Positions 17,550 through 26,882 of a stretch of DNA of 64,000 nt are shown here, one piece after another. Each line of letters starts with the position of its first letter. Positions within the stretch are counted from its first letter, which is position 1. The position numbers and the translations under genes are program-made. Source of the DNA: Pseudobdellovibrionaceae bacterium. Its GTDB lineage: Bacteria > Bdellovibrionota > Bdellovibrionia > Bdellovibrionales > UBA1609. Below the pieces are notes generated by a model that worked only from the letters and a program-made list of their open reading frames with translations, made no database searches and was not told the origin of the DNA. The stretch covers positions 1,736,001 to 1,800,000 of the forward strand of contig JACKAM010000001.1 in NCBI GenBank assembly GCA_020635075.1. Reading direction: 5' to 3'.

Positions 17550-18656
17550 GTGAAAAAATTTTTTGGACTGCTTCTCCTATTGACCCTGGCGGGCTGCGCC
17601 ACAACGAATCACAAGGCTCACAAGGGCCAAGAGCCAGGCGTGGTATCCGTCATGGCCTACAACGTGGAAAACCTATTCGATACTGTCCATGATCCTAATC
17701 GCAATGATTGGGCCTATTTGCCACTGGATTTCAAAAAGAAATCGTCCGAGCATCGCCAGGCCTGTGAGGAACAAGGAACCAGATATCTTCAGTCCTGTTT
17801 AAACATGGATTGGTCAAATGAGATTCTTGAGCGCAAAATGCAACGCCTGGCGGATGTCATCTTGCAGGTCAATGATGGGCGGGGTCCCGATATTCTTATG
17901 ATGGAAGAAGTGGAAAATGAAAGGGTCCTGAAACGCTTGCGTGACGGCTATTTGAAAAAGGCCAACTATCAAACGCTGGTATTAATCGAGGGGCCCGACA
18001 AGAGGGGGATTGATGTAGCTCTGATGTCGCGCCTCCCCCAAGCCGAGCCGGCCCAGCTCCACGTTATTCCCTTTAAAGGCAAAAGCGAAAAAGACCAGGA
18101 GTGGATGGAGAAAAGTCGTGGCATACTACAAACTAATCTTAGACTCCCTGATGGGGAAACCCTCACCATATTTGGAGTCCATTTCCCATCACCCTCTAAC
18201 CCCCAGTACTGGCGAGAACAGGCCATTGATCATTTGATTAAGCTTAAGAATAAACTGCCTGCCGGCAGGATGTATATGGCGGGCGGCGACTTCAATATTG
18301 CCGCCGAGGAAGAAGCCAAGGCTGGACAATACCGTACCCGCCTAGCAAAGGACTTTCAAATTTCTCATTTGATTGGCTGTAAGGGCTGTCGCGGGACAAA
18401 CTACTATCACACCAAGAGATCCTGGTCCTTCCTAGACGCCCTGGTCTTTTCAAAGGAGATGTCACAAAGTGGATCGGCTGGCTGGTACATTGAGCCTGAC
18501 TCCATTTACATTCCCACTGAGAGCAAGTACCAAGTCAATCGTTGGTTGTCGCCAGCACGCTTTGAATCACACGGCCCCGTTGGCGTCAGCGACCACTGGC
18601 CCATCATGGGCTGGCTGAGGCCCAAAAAGAAGCCCCCAGCACAAGCAGCCCATTAG
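17550..18656 (+). CDS. Lipoprotein of the endonuclease/exonuclease/phosphatase family
   Basis: The GTG at 17550 is chosen because a lipoprotein signal starts there (MKKFFGLLLLLTLAGC, Cys16) behind an AAGGG site. The product has 368 residues. The EEP fold is shown by VSVMAYNVENLFDTVHD at the start (metal-binding Asn and Glu nearby), ILMMEEVEN with its Glu, FGVHFPSPSN, GGDFNIAAEEE, and VSDHWPIMGWL with the terminal Asp-His pair. Members are metal-dependent phosphodiesterases acting on nucleic acids, inositol phosphates or sphingomyelin. As a lipoprotein this one would act in the periplasm or at the surface, perhaps as a nuclease or phospholipase. The substrate cannot be told from sequence. Confidence 0.85.
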   Translation: MKKFFGLLLLLTLAGCATTNHKAHKGQEPGVVSVMAYNVENLFDTVHDPNRNDWAYLPLDFKKKSSEHRQACEEQGTRYLQSCLNMDWSNEILERKMQRLADVILQVNDGRGPDILMMEEVENERVLKRLRDGYLKKANYQTLVLIEGPDKRGIDVALMSRLPQAEPAQLHVIPFKGKSEKDQEWMEKSRGILQTNLRLPDGETLTIFGVHFPSPSNPQYWREQAIDHLIKLKNKLPAGRMYMAGGDFNIAAEEEAKAGQYRTRLAKDFQISHLIGCKGCRGTNYYHTKRSWSFLDALVFSKEMSQSGSAGWYIEPDSIYIPTESKYQVNRWLSPARFESHGPVGVSDHWPIMGWLRPKKKPPAQAAH

Positions 18657-18669
18657 TCGATTTAACTTC

Positions 18670-19971
18670 TTAGGCGAGAATACCACCGCGTGCGGTCTCT
18701 CCTCCGAAGCTTCCGGCGTTGGGCACGCTGAAGTGAGAGAGCACGTCTCGACCCACATCGTGATTATAGCGATTTGAAACCGCAAAGGTTCCCTTTCGAT
18801 TTGCTCCATAGGCAACAATGGGGACATCCCGATGATCGTGAGTGGGTCTCTCGTGTGGAGAATAGACGATCAAGGTTTCATTGAGGATGCCCATATCCGC
18901 AAGCTCCTTCAATAAGTGGGCAAACATCTGCACCTGGAAGGCCGAAATCTCATAGAGGGCATTTCTTTCCTCTGTCGTTGGCGAGCGTGTGAATCCCCCG
19001 GGGTGAGTGTGATCATGATATCCACGAACTCCACCCTGACCATGGCCGCTAAAATTGTAATTGAGCGTCACCGATCGGGCGTAGTTAAGTTTGAGAGCCA
19101 GGGCCGCACGATGATTCATTGCCCTCAATTGAGGATCAAATTTGGAAGCCACGGTCGCCCCACGCGAGTAGGAGTGGGACAGCGGGTTCTCACGAATCTT
19201 GATACATGTGGCAGCAAAGTCCACCGCATCCTGAATCTTCTGTTCATTGGTCGCTTTAACACCGGCAAACTTGGACTCCAAAGATTGTAGCTGTTCCTTG
19301 GTTTCTGTATCTAATCCTGCCTGGGTTCGGCTGATATCCAACATCACCTGATCGATAACCTTATTTTCCTTTCCCAACAGCTCAGGAGTCTGATTGACCG
19401 GCTGACTGCCGCATACCTTGGAGTCTCCTTTGATGTTGTTGAGAACACGATTCATGTCATACTCGGGCCTAATGTATTGACTCTTGTTAGCGAAGGAAAT
19501 GGTTTCAAAGGTGGTTTGCAGACTCGAGTAAGGAAAGGCCCCCAGCACAAGGACATCTACCTTTGATTTGTGCTGACTCCTGAGGTGCTGGCCAACCACC
19601 ACGTCAAAGGACTTGCCGTTAAAAGCTCCTCCTCCGTAGGTGGTGTTGTCGCGGTTTCCAGGGCGACAAGCGGTCGCATAGCGCTTTTGCTTACCATTGT
19701 GGTATTCACTGCCATCACCCATGGCACCCAAACCAGTGGCGATGGTCATTTGCGACTGATAGCTCTTCAATGGCCCCAGGTCGTTGTTAAAATTGGTCCG
19801 GCTCTTGTCCCAGAAGTCAAAGATTGTGCGAATGGTGATCAAATACTTGCGATCACTGGCCGCATAGGCCTGGTCCAGCTTACCCAGGAGACTGAGCAAT
19901 TGTATGGGGCCTAAGGTTTTTAGTAATCCCATGCCCACCAAAAACTGACGTCGATCTATTTTGTGAGTCAT
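18670..19971 (-). CDS. DUF1552 secreted protein
   Basis: The ATG at 19971 follows GGGAGGG and starts a Tat-like signal (DRRQFLVGMGLL). The product is 433 residues. It matches the DUF1552 family in its RRQFL start, LGAMGDGSEYHNGKQKRYATAC, GKSFDVVVGQHL, and the C-terminal AHLLKELADMGILNETLIVYSPHERPTHDHRDVPIVAYG. The late region resembles the sulfatase/DUF1501 alkaline-phosphatase-like fold. DUF1552 genes usually follow a DUF1588/DUF1592 gene, as here: the upstream stop is one base before this ATG. The biochemical role of the pair is unknown. The HERPTHDHRDVP stretch could bind metal. Confidence 0.85.
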   Translation of the reverse strand: MTHKIDRRQFLVGMGLLKTLGPIQLLSLLGKLDQAYAASDRKYLITIRTIFDFWDKSRTNFNNDLGPLKSYQSQMTIATGLGAMGDGSEYHNGKQKRYATACRPGNRDNTTYGGGAFNGKSFDVVVGQHLRSQHKSKVDVLVLGAFPYSSLQTTFETISFANKSQYIRPEYDMNRVLNNIKGDSKVCGSQPVNQTPELLGKENKVIDQVMLDISRTQAGLDTETKEQLQSLESKFAGVKATNEQKIQDAVDFAATCIKIRENPLSHSYSRGATVASKFDPQLRAMNHRAALALKLNYARSVTLNYNFSGHGQGGVRGYHDHTHPGGFTRSPTTEERNALYEISAFQVQMFAHLLKELADMGILNETLIVYSPHERPTHDHRDVPIVAYGANRKGTFAVSNRYNHDVGRDVLSHFSVPNAGSFGGETARGGILA

Positions 19972-19972
19972 A

Positions 19973-21577
19973 TTAAAGCCCTCCCAATCCGCGGACCACC
20001 ATCTCGGCAACCACCTGCCTGATAGATTTACCTGCTATCGCTGGTTTTACGTCCGACTTCTCGATGGCATTAAACCCCTGAGTATAGGGACTGGATGTGA
20101 TGTAATTGTAAACCTGGCTGGCAAAGCAGGTGTTAAAGGCCTCACTGCGAGCCAGTTTGCCGACAAATTCCAGGGAGTTGTTGAATTGTATGCCTTCCAC
20201 CCGACCCGTCGCCACCACGTCATGTCCGGTGTAGTATTTTGTGCGTGTTGCGCCAAAGACACCAATTTCCTCTAGAGCCAGGCCGTGGTGATCAAATTGG
20301 TCATGGCAACTAGCACAGGCGGGAAAACCTCGAAAATATGCCATGCGCGCCGGAGGAGACAGGTCCATAGGGGCGTTGTTCACGACTTCGTCGACTTTTT
20401 CCTGAATCGCACTGGTGGGAAATTGAATATCCTTACACAACAGATAATTCACCACATAAGAACCACGGCGAATGGGGTTGGGATTGTCGGTGTCGTGGTC
20501 GGCCGTCAGATAGGACATAAAAGCTGTTCCGAACAAGGTTTTGGTCCCCTGCCCTCGGGACCATCCGCTAGTGATCCCCGAAATTCCATATAGACCGGCT
20601 AACCCCGGATTAACCACGTTGTATTTGAGCTCCATTAACGAGGATATGTAGTCTCCGTCACCCATCAGTTGAGCAAAGATCAGAGCCGGCTCCAGCATGA
20701 TGTCTGACACAAATACATTTTTATATTTTGTTGTTGATGACATCAAGGTGCTGACCTTGAGCCATTGAAGGACAAACATCTCTGCAAAGCGCACCGGGGA
20801 AGCCTGAAGCAGGCGCTCGACATGATCACGGATAACCTGCTCATCAACGAGCTTTCCTGCTTCGATATCATTCTGTAATTCATCATCCGGATAGGAGCCG
20901 GTGATATAATAAGAAAGTAAGTTGCCAATCTTAAAACTGCGCTTCAACGGATCTCCTTCATTGGCATTAAAAATCTTGTAGTGAAAGAAGGGGGATGCGA
21001 AGACACGGAATAGAAAATAAAAATCTCGGTCAGCCGTCGTATAGGAGTTGTAAAAGTTCTTCAGATTAGCCTGTTCCTGTGTACTCAAGGACTTCTTCCA
21101 CATGCGTGGCAAAAGATTTTGCAACAAAGAGTCTGCGCAGGAGCCCGCTGCCGGACACAGGCGTTTGAAAAGATTAGAGGAAACAAAATAGCCCGCCAGC
21201 TTACGGGCAAACTCGAACTGATCCTTTTCAATATTGGGGTAAGTATTCACCAAGGTGTGGTTCTTGTATGAGCCATCATAGAGATTCTCAGTAAATCCGT
21301 TGATGACGTTATCCATATCAGAGATCGTTCCCGCACTCATACCGTCAAGGAGATCCCGTGTCACATATCGGTATTCGCCCTTAGTTAAGCGAGTGTAGAA
21401 TTTCAAATCGCTCACTGTCTTTAGACCGAGAACCTGCATGGAACTGGGTGCTGAACTACCTAATGACTTGGCTCGAAACGGTTCACTGCAGTTGTTAAAC
21501 CCTAAAGAAATAAACCCAAACAACACAGAGAAAACCAGCCAAGGCATCCGAGTGGTCGCATCATACAACCGCCGCAC
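19973..21577 (-). CDS. DUF1592/DUF1588/DUF1585-type secreted protein with CxxCH
   Basis: The 534-residue product from a GTG start (AGGAGG site directly upstream) has an N-terminal hydrophobic segment ending ISLGFNNCS; Asn before the Cys makes classical lipidation uncertain. Family features are YVTRDLL near residue 68, RRGSYVVNYLLCKDI, and FPACASCHDQFDHHGLALEEIGVFGATRTKY. The last includes a CASCH haem-binding-type motif. A terminal DUF1585-like part reads FVGKLARSEAFNTCFASQVYNYI. In related genomes these proteins are planctomycete-type cytochrome-like proteins paired with DUF1552. It overlaps the transcription unit of the DUF1552 gene with one base between them. The electron-transfer role is inferred from CxxCH only. 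Confidence 0.82.
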   Translation of the reverse strand: MRRLYDATTRMPWLVFSVLFGFISLGFNNCSEPFRAKSLGSSAPSSMQVLGLKTVSDLKFYTRLTKGEYRYVTRDLLDGMSAGTISDMDNVINGFTENLYDGSYKNHTLVNTYPNIEKDQFEFARKLAGYFVSSNLFKRLCPAAGSCADSLLQNLLPRMWKKSLSTQEQANLKNFYNSYTTADRDFYFLFRVFASPFFHYKIFNANEGDPLKRSFKIGNLLSYYITGSYPDDELQNDIEAGKLVDEQVIRDHVERLLQASPVRFAEMFVLQWLKVSTLMSSTTKYKNVFVSDIMLEPALIFAQLMGDGDYISSLMELKYNVVNPGLAGLYGISGITSGWSRGQGTKTLFGTAFMSYLTADHDTDNPNPIRRGSYVVNYLLCKDIQFPTSAIQEKVDEVVNNAPMDLSPPARMAYFRGFPACASCHDQFDHHGLALEEIGVFGATRTKYYTGHDVVATGRVEGIQFNNSLEFVGKLARSEAFNTCFASQVYNYITSSPYTQGFNAIEKSDVKPAIAGKSIRQVVAEMVVRGLGGL

Positions 21578-21813
21578 GGCTACCTCCTGACATCACTTCT
21601 TCGCTCAAGATGACATTTGAAATCCAACCAAGGATCTCCAACCTGCAAGTGTAAGGTTGCAACGACAGGGCCAACTCTCCACCCCGAGGGTGGAGTTTCC
21701 AGTGAGAGGGCTTAACCACTTGTTCAGCAATAGAACAGGTCGGTGGCGGCTTTGACAGTCACCCTAGATTTTGACAGATTAACCCTAACTTATTGAATTA
21801 TCTGGCTAAAAAT

Positions 21814-22917
21814 TTAGCGCAAAAACATTTGCCCGTAAGGGAGAGCCCGCCCCCAGGACTCAGCTAAGCAGCCGGTCCATCCCAGTTGGTGGCCTGTGCG
21901 AAGTTCAATCAGGCTGTCACCCTTGAAATCGTAGGCTCTGGTGGCTTTCTTGTCTTCTTCAGGAGGATTGGAGATCCTGGGAATTTCAAAGACCACTCGG
22001 CGCAATCGGCCCTCAGGAAAACTACAAGTGCCGGCAATCGCCAATGGACTATCAGCATAGGTCGACAAGACGATCTTGGTGGTGCCGTATTTGGAGAAGT
22101 CCACCGATCGGTCTTTGGACCTCAGCTTTCGTGAGCCACTGGTGTTCAGTCGCAATTCGCCATCAGAAAAAGACACCACCTTGCCGTCACGAACAGTGAA
22201 AAAACCAAAAACCTGAAAGGTCTCTGTCATGTTCTCTTTGGCTGACATATCACCCAGAATGAGATCCTGAAAGACCTCGTTGCCAGAGGCAGTGCGGAAA
22301 TAAAAGCTATACTTATCTTCCCACTGGGTTGCTCCCTGCTCATCCACAAATGATCCCGAGGTCACCAAGTCCGCAACCATCGACAGCCTCTCACTGATTT
22401 CGGCCTTTTTCTCCAAAGCCAAATCAACGCCCTTAAGGGGCTTCAAATCTACGGCCAGATCCTCAGTGGTATAGCTCAGGTGATCCAATACCTCCCCTTG
22501 CTGACCATCAGCTCCACGAGAAGCAGAGAGGGTTTCATATCTCTCTTCACCAAAGACTCGCGCCTCAACTCGATCATCCTGTACCTGGCAATTTTGATAC
22601 TTGAAGTAAAAGACCTCACGACCCTTATTCGCAGAATTGAGAATGCGATCCCGCCGACACTTGCGATTTTCCTCGGCGGAGGGAAGCAATGCCTCACCCT
22701 TTTTTAATGCCGTTTCCAAAATGTACTGAGCCTGAAGCAGACGGCCACTCAGATAGTAGGTGTAACCAATCCCCGGATTTTCAGCCACCGATAGTGGTGT
22801 CACTTCGTTGCGTCTGGTATGCACAGTTTCATAGGGCTTATCAGGGGGAGTGCATCCGCTTAGAGCCAGTAACATCAAGCTTCCCAGGATGACGACAAAT
22901 CGAAACATTTTAGGCAT
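21814..22917 (-). CDS. Lipoprotein of unknown function
   Basis: The ATG at 22917 is chosen because GGGGAGGGG precedes it and the lipoprotein signal begins there (MFRFVVILGSLMLLALSGC). The open frame extends 34 codons further upstream. The 367-residue product has an N-terminal helical part with GIGYTYYLSGRLLQAQYILETALKKGE, a central beta-rich region (DVALEKKAEISERLSMVADLVTSGSF), and a C-terminal DSLIELRTGHQLGWTGCLAESWG. No catalytic motif or known domain is seen. The 236-bp region between it and the DUF1588 gene holds a short 8-bp hairpin without a T-run and nothing else I can support. Confidence 0.7.
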   Translation of the reverse strand: MPKMFRFVVILGSLMLLALSGCTPPDKPYETVHTRRNEVTPLSVAENPGIGYTYYLSGRLLQAQYILETALKKGEALLPSAEENRKCRRDRILNSANKGREVFYFKYQNCQVQDDRVEARVFGEERYETLSASRGADGQQGEVLDHLSYTTEDLAVDLKPLKGVDLALEKKAEISERLSMVADLVTSGSFVDEQGATQWEDKYSFYFRTASGNEVFQDLILGDMSAKENMTETFQVFGFFTVRDGKVVSFSDGELRLNTSGSRKLRSKDRSVDFSKYGTTKIVLSTYADSPLAIAGTCSFPEGRLRRVVFEIPRISNPPEEDKKATRAYDFKGDSLIELRTGHQLGWTGCLAESWGRALPYGQMFLR

Positions 22918-23061
22918 AACCCCTCCCCGCCGTTCTGCTATAAGGGGGTGCCATGGGGATTGTCTAGCACACTCCCCATTGACTGAATGCGTTAGAAATT
23001 TTTCTGGGCTCCCCTCCATCGCCGATAGGGGAGATACTAGCTGGTAGACAAGGAGTTCGAT

Positions 23062-23487
23062 TTGAAGCGAAGGAATTGGTGGGTTTTGCTTGGTGTCGTT
23101 TTGCTTTCAGTAGGACTCAGCTCGTGTTCCGACGAGGATGGGGATGAAGAAGGCCCGACCGACGAGATTCACTCCCCTTGGCAGTCTTCAGGTGGCAGCA
23201 TTGGCACTCAGATCAACCACCTGAGACTCAAATCCCTCTTTGGCCAAAGTCTTGATTGGGAACAGGCTTACGACCTGTTGTTGTCCCTAGGATATGAGGA
23301 ATGCTCTGCACTTCCGGCTAACCTGAGATTCAGGGTGCGGGAGGGATTGAGGAGCTTTGTTGTTCAACACGCCACCCCTGATCAGGTCTACCGCAATGGG
23401 TTTCGCCATTTATTTGTTAGCGAGAAGGATTCTCCCACCCTGTTTCTCGAACTGGATTGCCATGAACAATCTGTCGTATCCCAATAG
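23062..23487 (+). CDS. Small lipoprotein of unknown function
   Basis: A TTG at 23062 is the likely start: AAGGAG (23050-23055) lies 6 bp before it and the lipoprotein signal begins there (MKRRNWWVLLGVVLLSVGLSSC). The 141-residue product continues with an acidic stretch (SDEDGDEEGPTDE) and a compact domain containing two or three Cys (YEECSALP, LELDCHE). It is divergent from the lipoprotein gene at 22917. I do not recognise the family. The use of TTG suggests modest translation. Confidence 0.65.
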   Translation: MKRRNWWVLLGVVLLSVGLSSCSDEDGDEEGPTDEIHSPWQSSGGSIGTQINHLRLKSLFGQSLDWEQAYDLLLSLGYEECSALPANLRFRVREGLRSFVVQHATPDQVYRNGFRHLFVSEKDSPTLFLELDCHEQSVVSQ

Positions 23488-23613
23488 CATTCTTTGAACA
23501 GACCTCTCAATCCTTGCAATTGTTAGAATTGTCTGTCGCCCCGCGCGGTGCGCACCGACACCAAAGTGAACTCTAATCCCGGGCACAGTGATTGCAGTTC
23601 ACCGTCGTGACAA

Positions 23614-23640
23614 AGATCAGTGGCAACTTGCCACTGATCT
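23614..23640. repeat. Perfect 12-bp hairpin between two secreted-protein genes
   Basis: AGATCAGTGGCA (23614-23625) and TGCCACTGATCT (23629-23640) are perfect inverted copies around ACT. It lies 45 bp before the ATG at 23685. The T-run expected of a terminator is missing (AAAGTTTC follows). A 12-bp palindrome, CGGTGCGCACCG, sits further upstream at 23546-23557. Termination after the small lipoprotein gene or regulation of the next gene are both possible. Confidence 0.5.
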
Positions 23641-23684
23641 AAAGTTTCATTTCAAGGGGTAGGGTGAAACCAAGGGAGACCACT

Positions 23685-24329
23685 ATGAAAAAAACAACTC
23701 GTCGCAAGCAACAAATTCAATCCAGGAATCAGTCAGTCGCCTCAGCATCCAAGTTAGGGCGTTGGCTCTTGGCCGGAGTTATGGCCTTTGGACTTCTCCA
23801 GTCAGCAACGGCCGATGTGCAATTGGGTGATGTGGATGTGGCTGGTAACGGCTGTCCCGGCGGCGACAATGTCTATGTCTTCCACAGCCAGTATTCAGGA
23901 CGCTTGATTGTTGTCTTTTGGGAATACGAGCTCGATCAATCCAAGTCTTCGTCCCGGATTTTGCGCCAGGCCTGCTCGGCAGCTATTCCTTTCTCTCTTC
24001 CACCTGGGGAAAGATTGGTCCTGGAGTCTCCGGCCATGGGTGGCTACTTCGATATGGATGCCGAAACATCTTTGCAGACAAAAATGGAAGCCTTTTTCGC
24101 CGGCAACTCAAGTCCTGAGGTTAAAGGAACCATCGAAACCACCGATTCTGGTGAGACCAGTCGCTACTACTTTCGTGACGACAATATTCAAGTGGTCTCC
24201 CAGTGTGGTGAAGAAGGAATCTTGCGCCTAAACACCTCGCTCCTGTTAAAGGGAAAAGGTGGCACATCCAAAGCGAATGTCAAAACCGCAGCGGTCACGC
24301 TTAAGACTGAACCCTGCAGTATCAATTAG
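23685..24329 (+). CDS. Secreted DUF4360-like protein
   Basis: The ATG at 23685 follows AAGGGAG; a GTG 21 bp upstream is less likely. The 214-residue product has a long polar n-region, then LGRWLLAGVMAFGLLQSATA as signal peptide. The mature part resembles DUF4360: DVAGNGCPGGDNVYVF, IVVFWEYELDQSKS, RQACSAAIPFSLPPGERLVL. It carries four Cys likely to form two disulfides. The family is secreted and of unknown function. The gene ends by overlapping the last 8 bp of the convergent LTA-synthase-like gene. Confidence 0.65.
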   Translation: MKKTTRRKQQIQSRNQSVASASKLGRWLLAGVMAFGLLQSATADVQLGDVDVAGNGCPGGDNVYVFHSQYSGRLIVVFWEYELDQSKSSSRILRQACSAAIPFSLPPGERLVLESPAMGGYFDMDAETSLQTKMEAFFAGNSSPEVKGTIETTDSGETSRYYFRDDNIQVVSQCGEEGILRLNTSLLLKGKGGTSKANVKTAAVTLKTEPCSIN

Positions 24330-26214
24330 GATCAGCGGGGATCTCGACCGACAGGTTGTTACCCATCATTCCGTTGAAAAAATACTGAAGAAGAGCGTGA
24401 AGGCGGCGATTGAGCCGCCTTTCGTTTGATTCTTCAACAAACTTTAGAGGGGATATCCCACGCGTGTCTTCGTGGCTGTGAAAATCTGCGCCTTTGCCCT
24501 CGCTCCACAACAAAAAAAAGTCTCGATCCAAATACCAAAAAGCACTTTCTGATCGATTCATCACCCAAGACGTCTGGGAATCAAACACAGAATGCCCCAG
24601 TCGCGTCCACTTCTCAGGGCGCAAACCAAGAACATGCATGATGGAAAGGGGTACATCCACGTGTTGAACTGGCTGGGCGGGATCCGTTTCAGGCAACAGA
24701 CGTCCCGGATGAAAAAACATGATGGGGACCCGATAGCGCCCCAGCACATCTTCATAGCCAGGGCGATCCGACTTGGTGGTGTGGTCTGCGGTGAGGACAA
24801 ACAAAGTGTTTTTGTACCAATCCTGTTTTTCCGCATAGGCAAAAAACTTCTTCAGAGCAAAGTCCGTATAACCGATGCTTTCATGAATCTCCAGAGTGCC
24901 CTTGGGAAACCTGCCCGCATACTTTTGCGGCACACTGTAGGGCTGGTGACTGCTCAGGGTAAACACGACAACCCCAAAAGGAGTCTGCATCTTGCTCAAC
25001 TGATCGACGGTGAACTTGAGAAAGGGTTCATCATAGATCCCCCAGTTACCGTCGAAGTCCGCCCTATTTGGGTATTCGTTCAAACCGAAATAGTGATCAA
25101 ATCCGGTTCGCTGAGCATAACTGTCAAAGTACATGGTGCCATTTTCAGCACCATGGAAAAAAGCCGTTTGGTAACCTTCCTTTTTCAAAACGTGACCCAA
25201 GCCTTCCACGTTGTTGCTCGACAGGCTTGAAGTAATGAATGGATCCTGAAGCCAACTGGGAAGACCCGAAAGTAGACTTGGAATTGCTTCAATAGACCGA
25301 CGGCCGTTAGCAAAGCTGTTGCGAAAAAAGTAAGAGCGCAGAGCTAGGTCATCCAAGAAGGGGGTATAACCCTTACCCTCGTGAGGAAGCCCCATGAACT
25401 CAAGGGCAAAACTCTCAAGCACAATCAATACCACATTTTCATGAGTCGGCGCATGAGGCCAAACCACCGGTGCGGGGAGAATCTCGCCGATCTCACTTTC
25501 ATCGATAAAGTAGCTACGTTTTTTGAGCTCCTCTCCCTTGTTGGTGCGCAAAAGTGTGAAGGTGGTGTTGAGGGACAAAACCCCCAGAGCCTCATGCGAA
25601 AAAATAAAAGCGTTCGTCGTCTTCAAAGGTTTCAGCTGCAGCCCCCCCCTTGCGGCTACGGTGAGCATCAGCAACAGCAAAACTCCACCCATGGTTCGTT
25701 TCCATAATGGCCTAACTTCCTTCACCTGATACATATTGTAATGGGGAAACAAGCGATAAAGGCCATAGCCAATCACCACGGCTGCAAAAGTCAAATACCA
25801 ATAATAGAGGGCCATCTGCCAAATCTGATCCTGAATATCATCAGCCAGATTAAACAGCTCCAGAGTCATCCGCCGCCCGGTGAACTGATAGAGTTCAATG
25901 TCTGCCAGGTTACAAGAAACAAATATCAAGTTTAGGCTTATAAACAACAGCAACTTCAGACGTTGAAACCAAATCATCTCCTGGATGATCGGTGGAAACA
26001 GCAGTAACAAAAAAACCGGGAAATTGGAAAACACCACTGCCACCATGTCAAATCGCAGACCGTGGATAAAGGCTTCTATAATCTCTCTCCACTCCACCCC
26101 AACAAATACATCCATGTGGGTGAGGTAAAAAAACAGGCGCAGCAGTGAGTAGACACCCATCAGGCCAGCAAAGATTTTGAGAGTTCGATTCCACAAAACC
26201 GACAGGGTCAGCAT
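24322..26214 (-). CDS. LTA-synthase-like sulfatase-family membrane protein
   Basis: The 630-residue product has about five N-terminal membrane segments (to about residue 195) and a large periplasmic sulfatase-fold domain. The domain opens with HENVVLIVLESFALEFMGLPHEGKGYTPFLDDL and continues with FRNSFANGRRSIEAIPSLLSGLP, where the Ser of RRSIE is the likely nucleophile position. Later it has FTLSSHQPYSVP, YKNTLFVLTADHTTKS and IMFFHPG. This is the layout of lipoteichoic-acid synthase/phosphoglycerol transferase proteins, which in diderms modify glucans or lipids with phosphoglycerol or phosphoethanolamine. The substrate is unknown. Its ATG overlaps the stop of the upstream esterase gene (ATGCTGA), so the two are translationally coupled. 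Confidence 0.87.
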   Translation of the reverse strand: MLTLSVLWNRTLKIFAGLMGVYSLLRLFFYLTHMDVFVGVEWREIIEAFIHGLRFDMVAVVFSNFPVFLLLLFPPIIQEMIWFQRLKLLLFISLNLIFVSCNLADIELYQFTGRRMTLELFNLADDIQDQIWQMALYYWYLTFAAVVIGYGLYRLFPHYNMYQVKEVRPLWKRTMGGVLLLLMLTVAARGGLQLKPLKTTNAFIFSHEALGVLSLNTTFTLLRTNKGEELKKRSYFIDESEIGEILPAPVVWPHAPTHENVVLIVLESFALEFMGLPHEGKGYTPFLDDLALRSYFFRNSFANGRRSIEAIPSLLSGLPSWLQDPFITSSLSSNNVEGLGHVLKKEGYQTAFFHGAENGTMYFDSYAQRTGFDHYFGLNEYPNRADFDGNWGIYDEPFLKFTVDQLSKMQTPFGVVVFTLSSHQPYSVPQKYAGRFPKGTLEIHESIGYTDFALKKFFAYAEKQDWYKNTLFVLTADHTTKSDRPGYEDVLGRYRVPIMFFHPGRLLPETDPAQPVQHVDVPLSIMHVLGLRPEKWTRLGHSVFDSQTSWVMNRSESAFWYLDRDFFLLWSEGKGADFHSHEDTRGISPLKFVEESNERRLNRRLHALLQYFFNGMMGNNLSVEIPADPN

Positions 26215-26882
26215 CGGCCTTCCCTCCTCGACTCCAGTTTGGTCGTCAACCGATTTTTCATTTCTCCACTAATCGTATGACCCAAATCCGGAATCAGCTC
26301 AAAAGTCCCCTGCCACCCCTGTTCGAGGAGGCGGCGATGGCTCTCCCGGGCCATCTCGGGATCGACCAAAGAGTCTTTCTCACCATGGATGGCATCCAAG
26401 TAAAAGGACCCAGGGGATTCCAAGTCTTCGTGGCGAAATCGACAATGTAATCCCACCACCTGATTCACCGAGGGCAATGTTTTGCCCAAAAAAGGAGCCA
26501 GGTATCCCCCCTGGGAGAATCCGATTATCTTCTGCACCCTGGACTCAAGTTGCTGGGACTTTAGCCATGTCCTGACATAATCGACACCAGCACTGATTGG
26601 AATATAGTAGTATTTCTGCCGAGTGGAATAAAAATACCAGGAATATCCGAGGCGCCATTCACCCTCTGGCTGCTGAAAGGGAACGGGAAAGGGGCCGTCC
26701 AAAGCCACCACTTCAAATGCAGGCGGAATCGCGTCCGCCAGGCGCTGATAAAACCGCTCCGCTGTTTGTTGGTACCCGTGAAGCAACAAGGCCACTGGCG
26801 AACTGGATTCTGCCGGCCGACGTATAAATTCGCCCCTCGTTTCCACCTGACTGACCCAACTGCCCTTTGTGATGTCTGACAC
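26208..26882 (-). CDS. Alpha/beta hydrolase, phospholipase/carboxylesterase type
   Basis: The 224-residue cytoplasmic protein (GTG start) has the fold and triad of the carboxylesterase family: VALLLHGYQQTAERF, the nucleophile elbow GFSQGGYLA (Ser123), HGEKDSLVD (Asp170) and LGHTIS (His202). Length and order agree with small esterases that cleave acyl esters or lysophospholipids. It is directly followed by the LTA-synthase-like gene, with the stop and next start overlapping. That suggests a shared role in lipid or envelope metabolism, which is inference. Confidence 0.87.
   Translation of the reverse strand: MSDITKGSWVSQVETRGEFIRRPAESSSPVALLLHGYQQTAERFYQRLADAIPPAFEVVALDGPFPVPFQQPEGEWRLGYSWYFYSTRQKYYYIPISAGVDYVRTWLKSQQLESRVQKIIGFSQGGYLAPFLGKTLPSVNQVVGLHCRFRHEDLESPGSFYLDAIHGEKDSLVDPEMARESHRRLLEQGWQGTFELIPDLGHTISGEMKNRLTTKLESRREGRC

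Noticed and set aside
21677..21695. 8-bp hairpin CTCCACCC/GGGTGGAG as a terminator
   Set aside because: There is no T-run on the side needed for the minus-strand genes that flank it.
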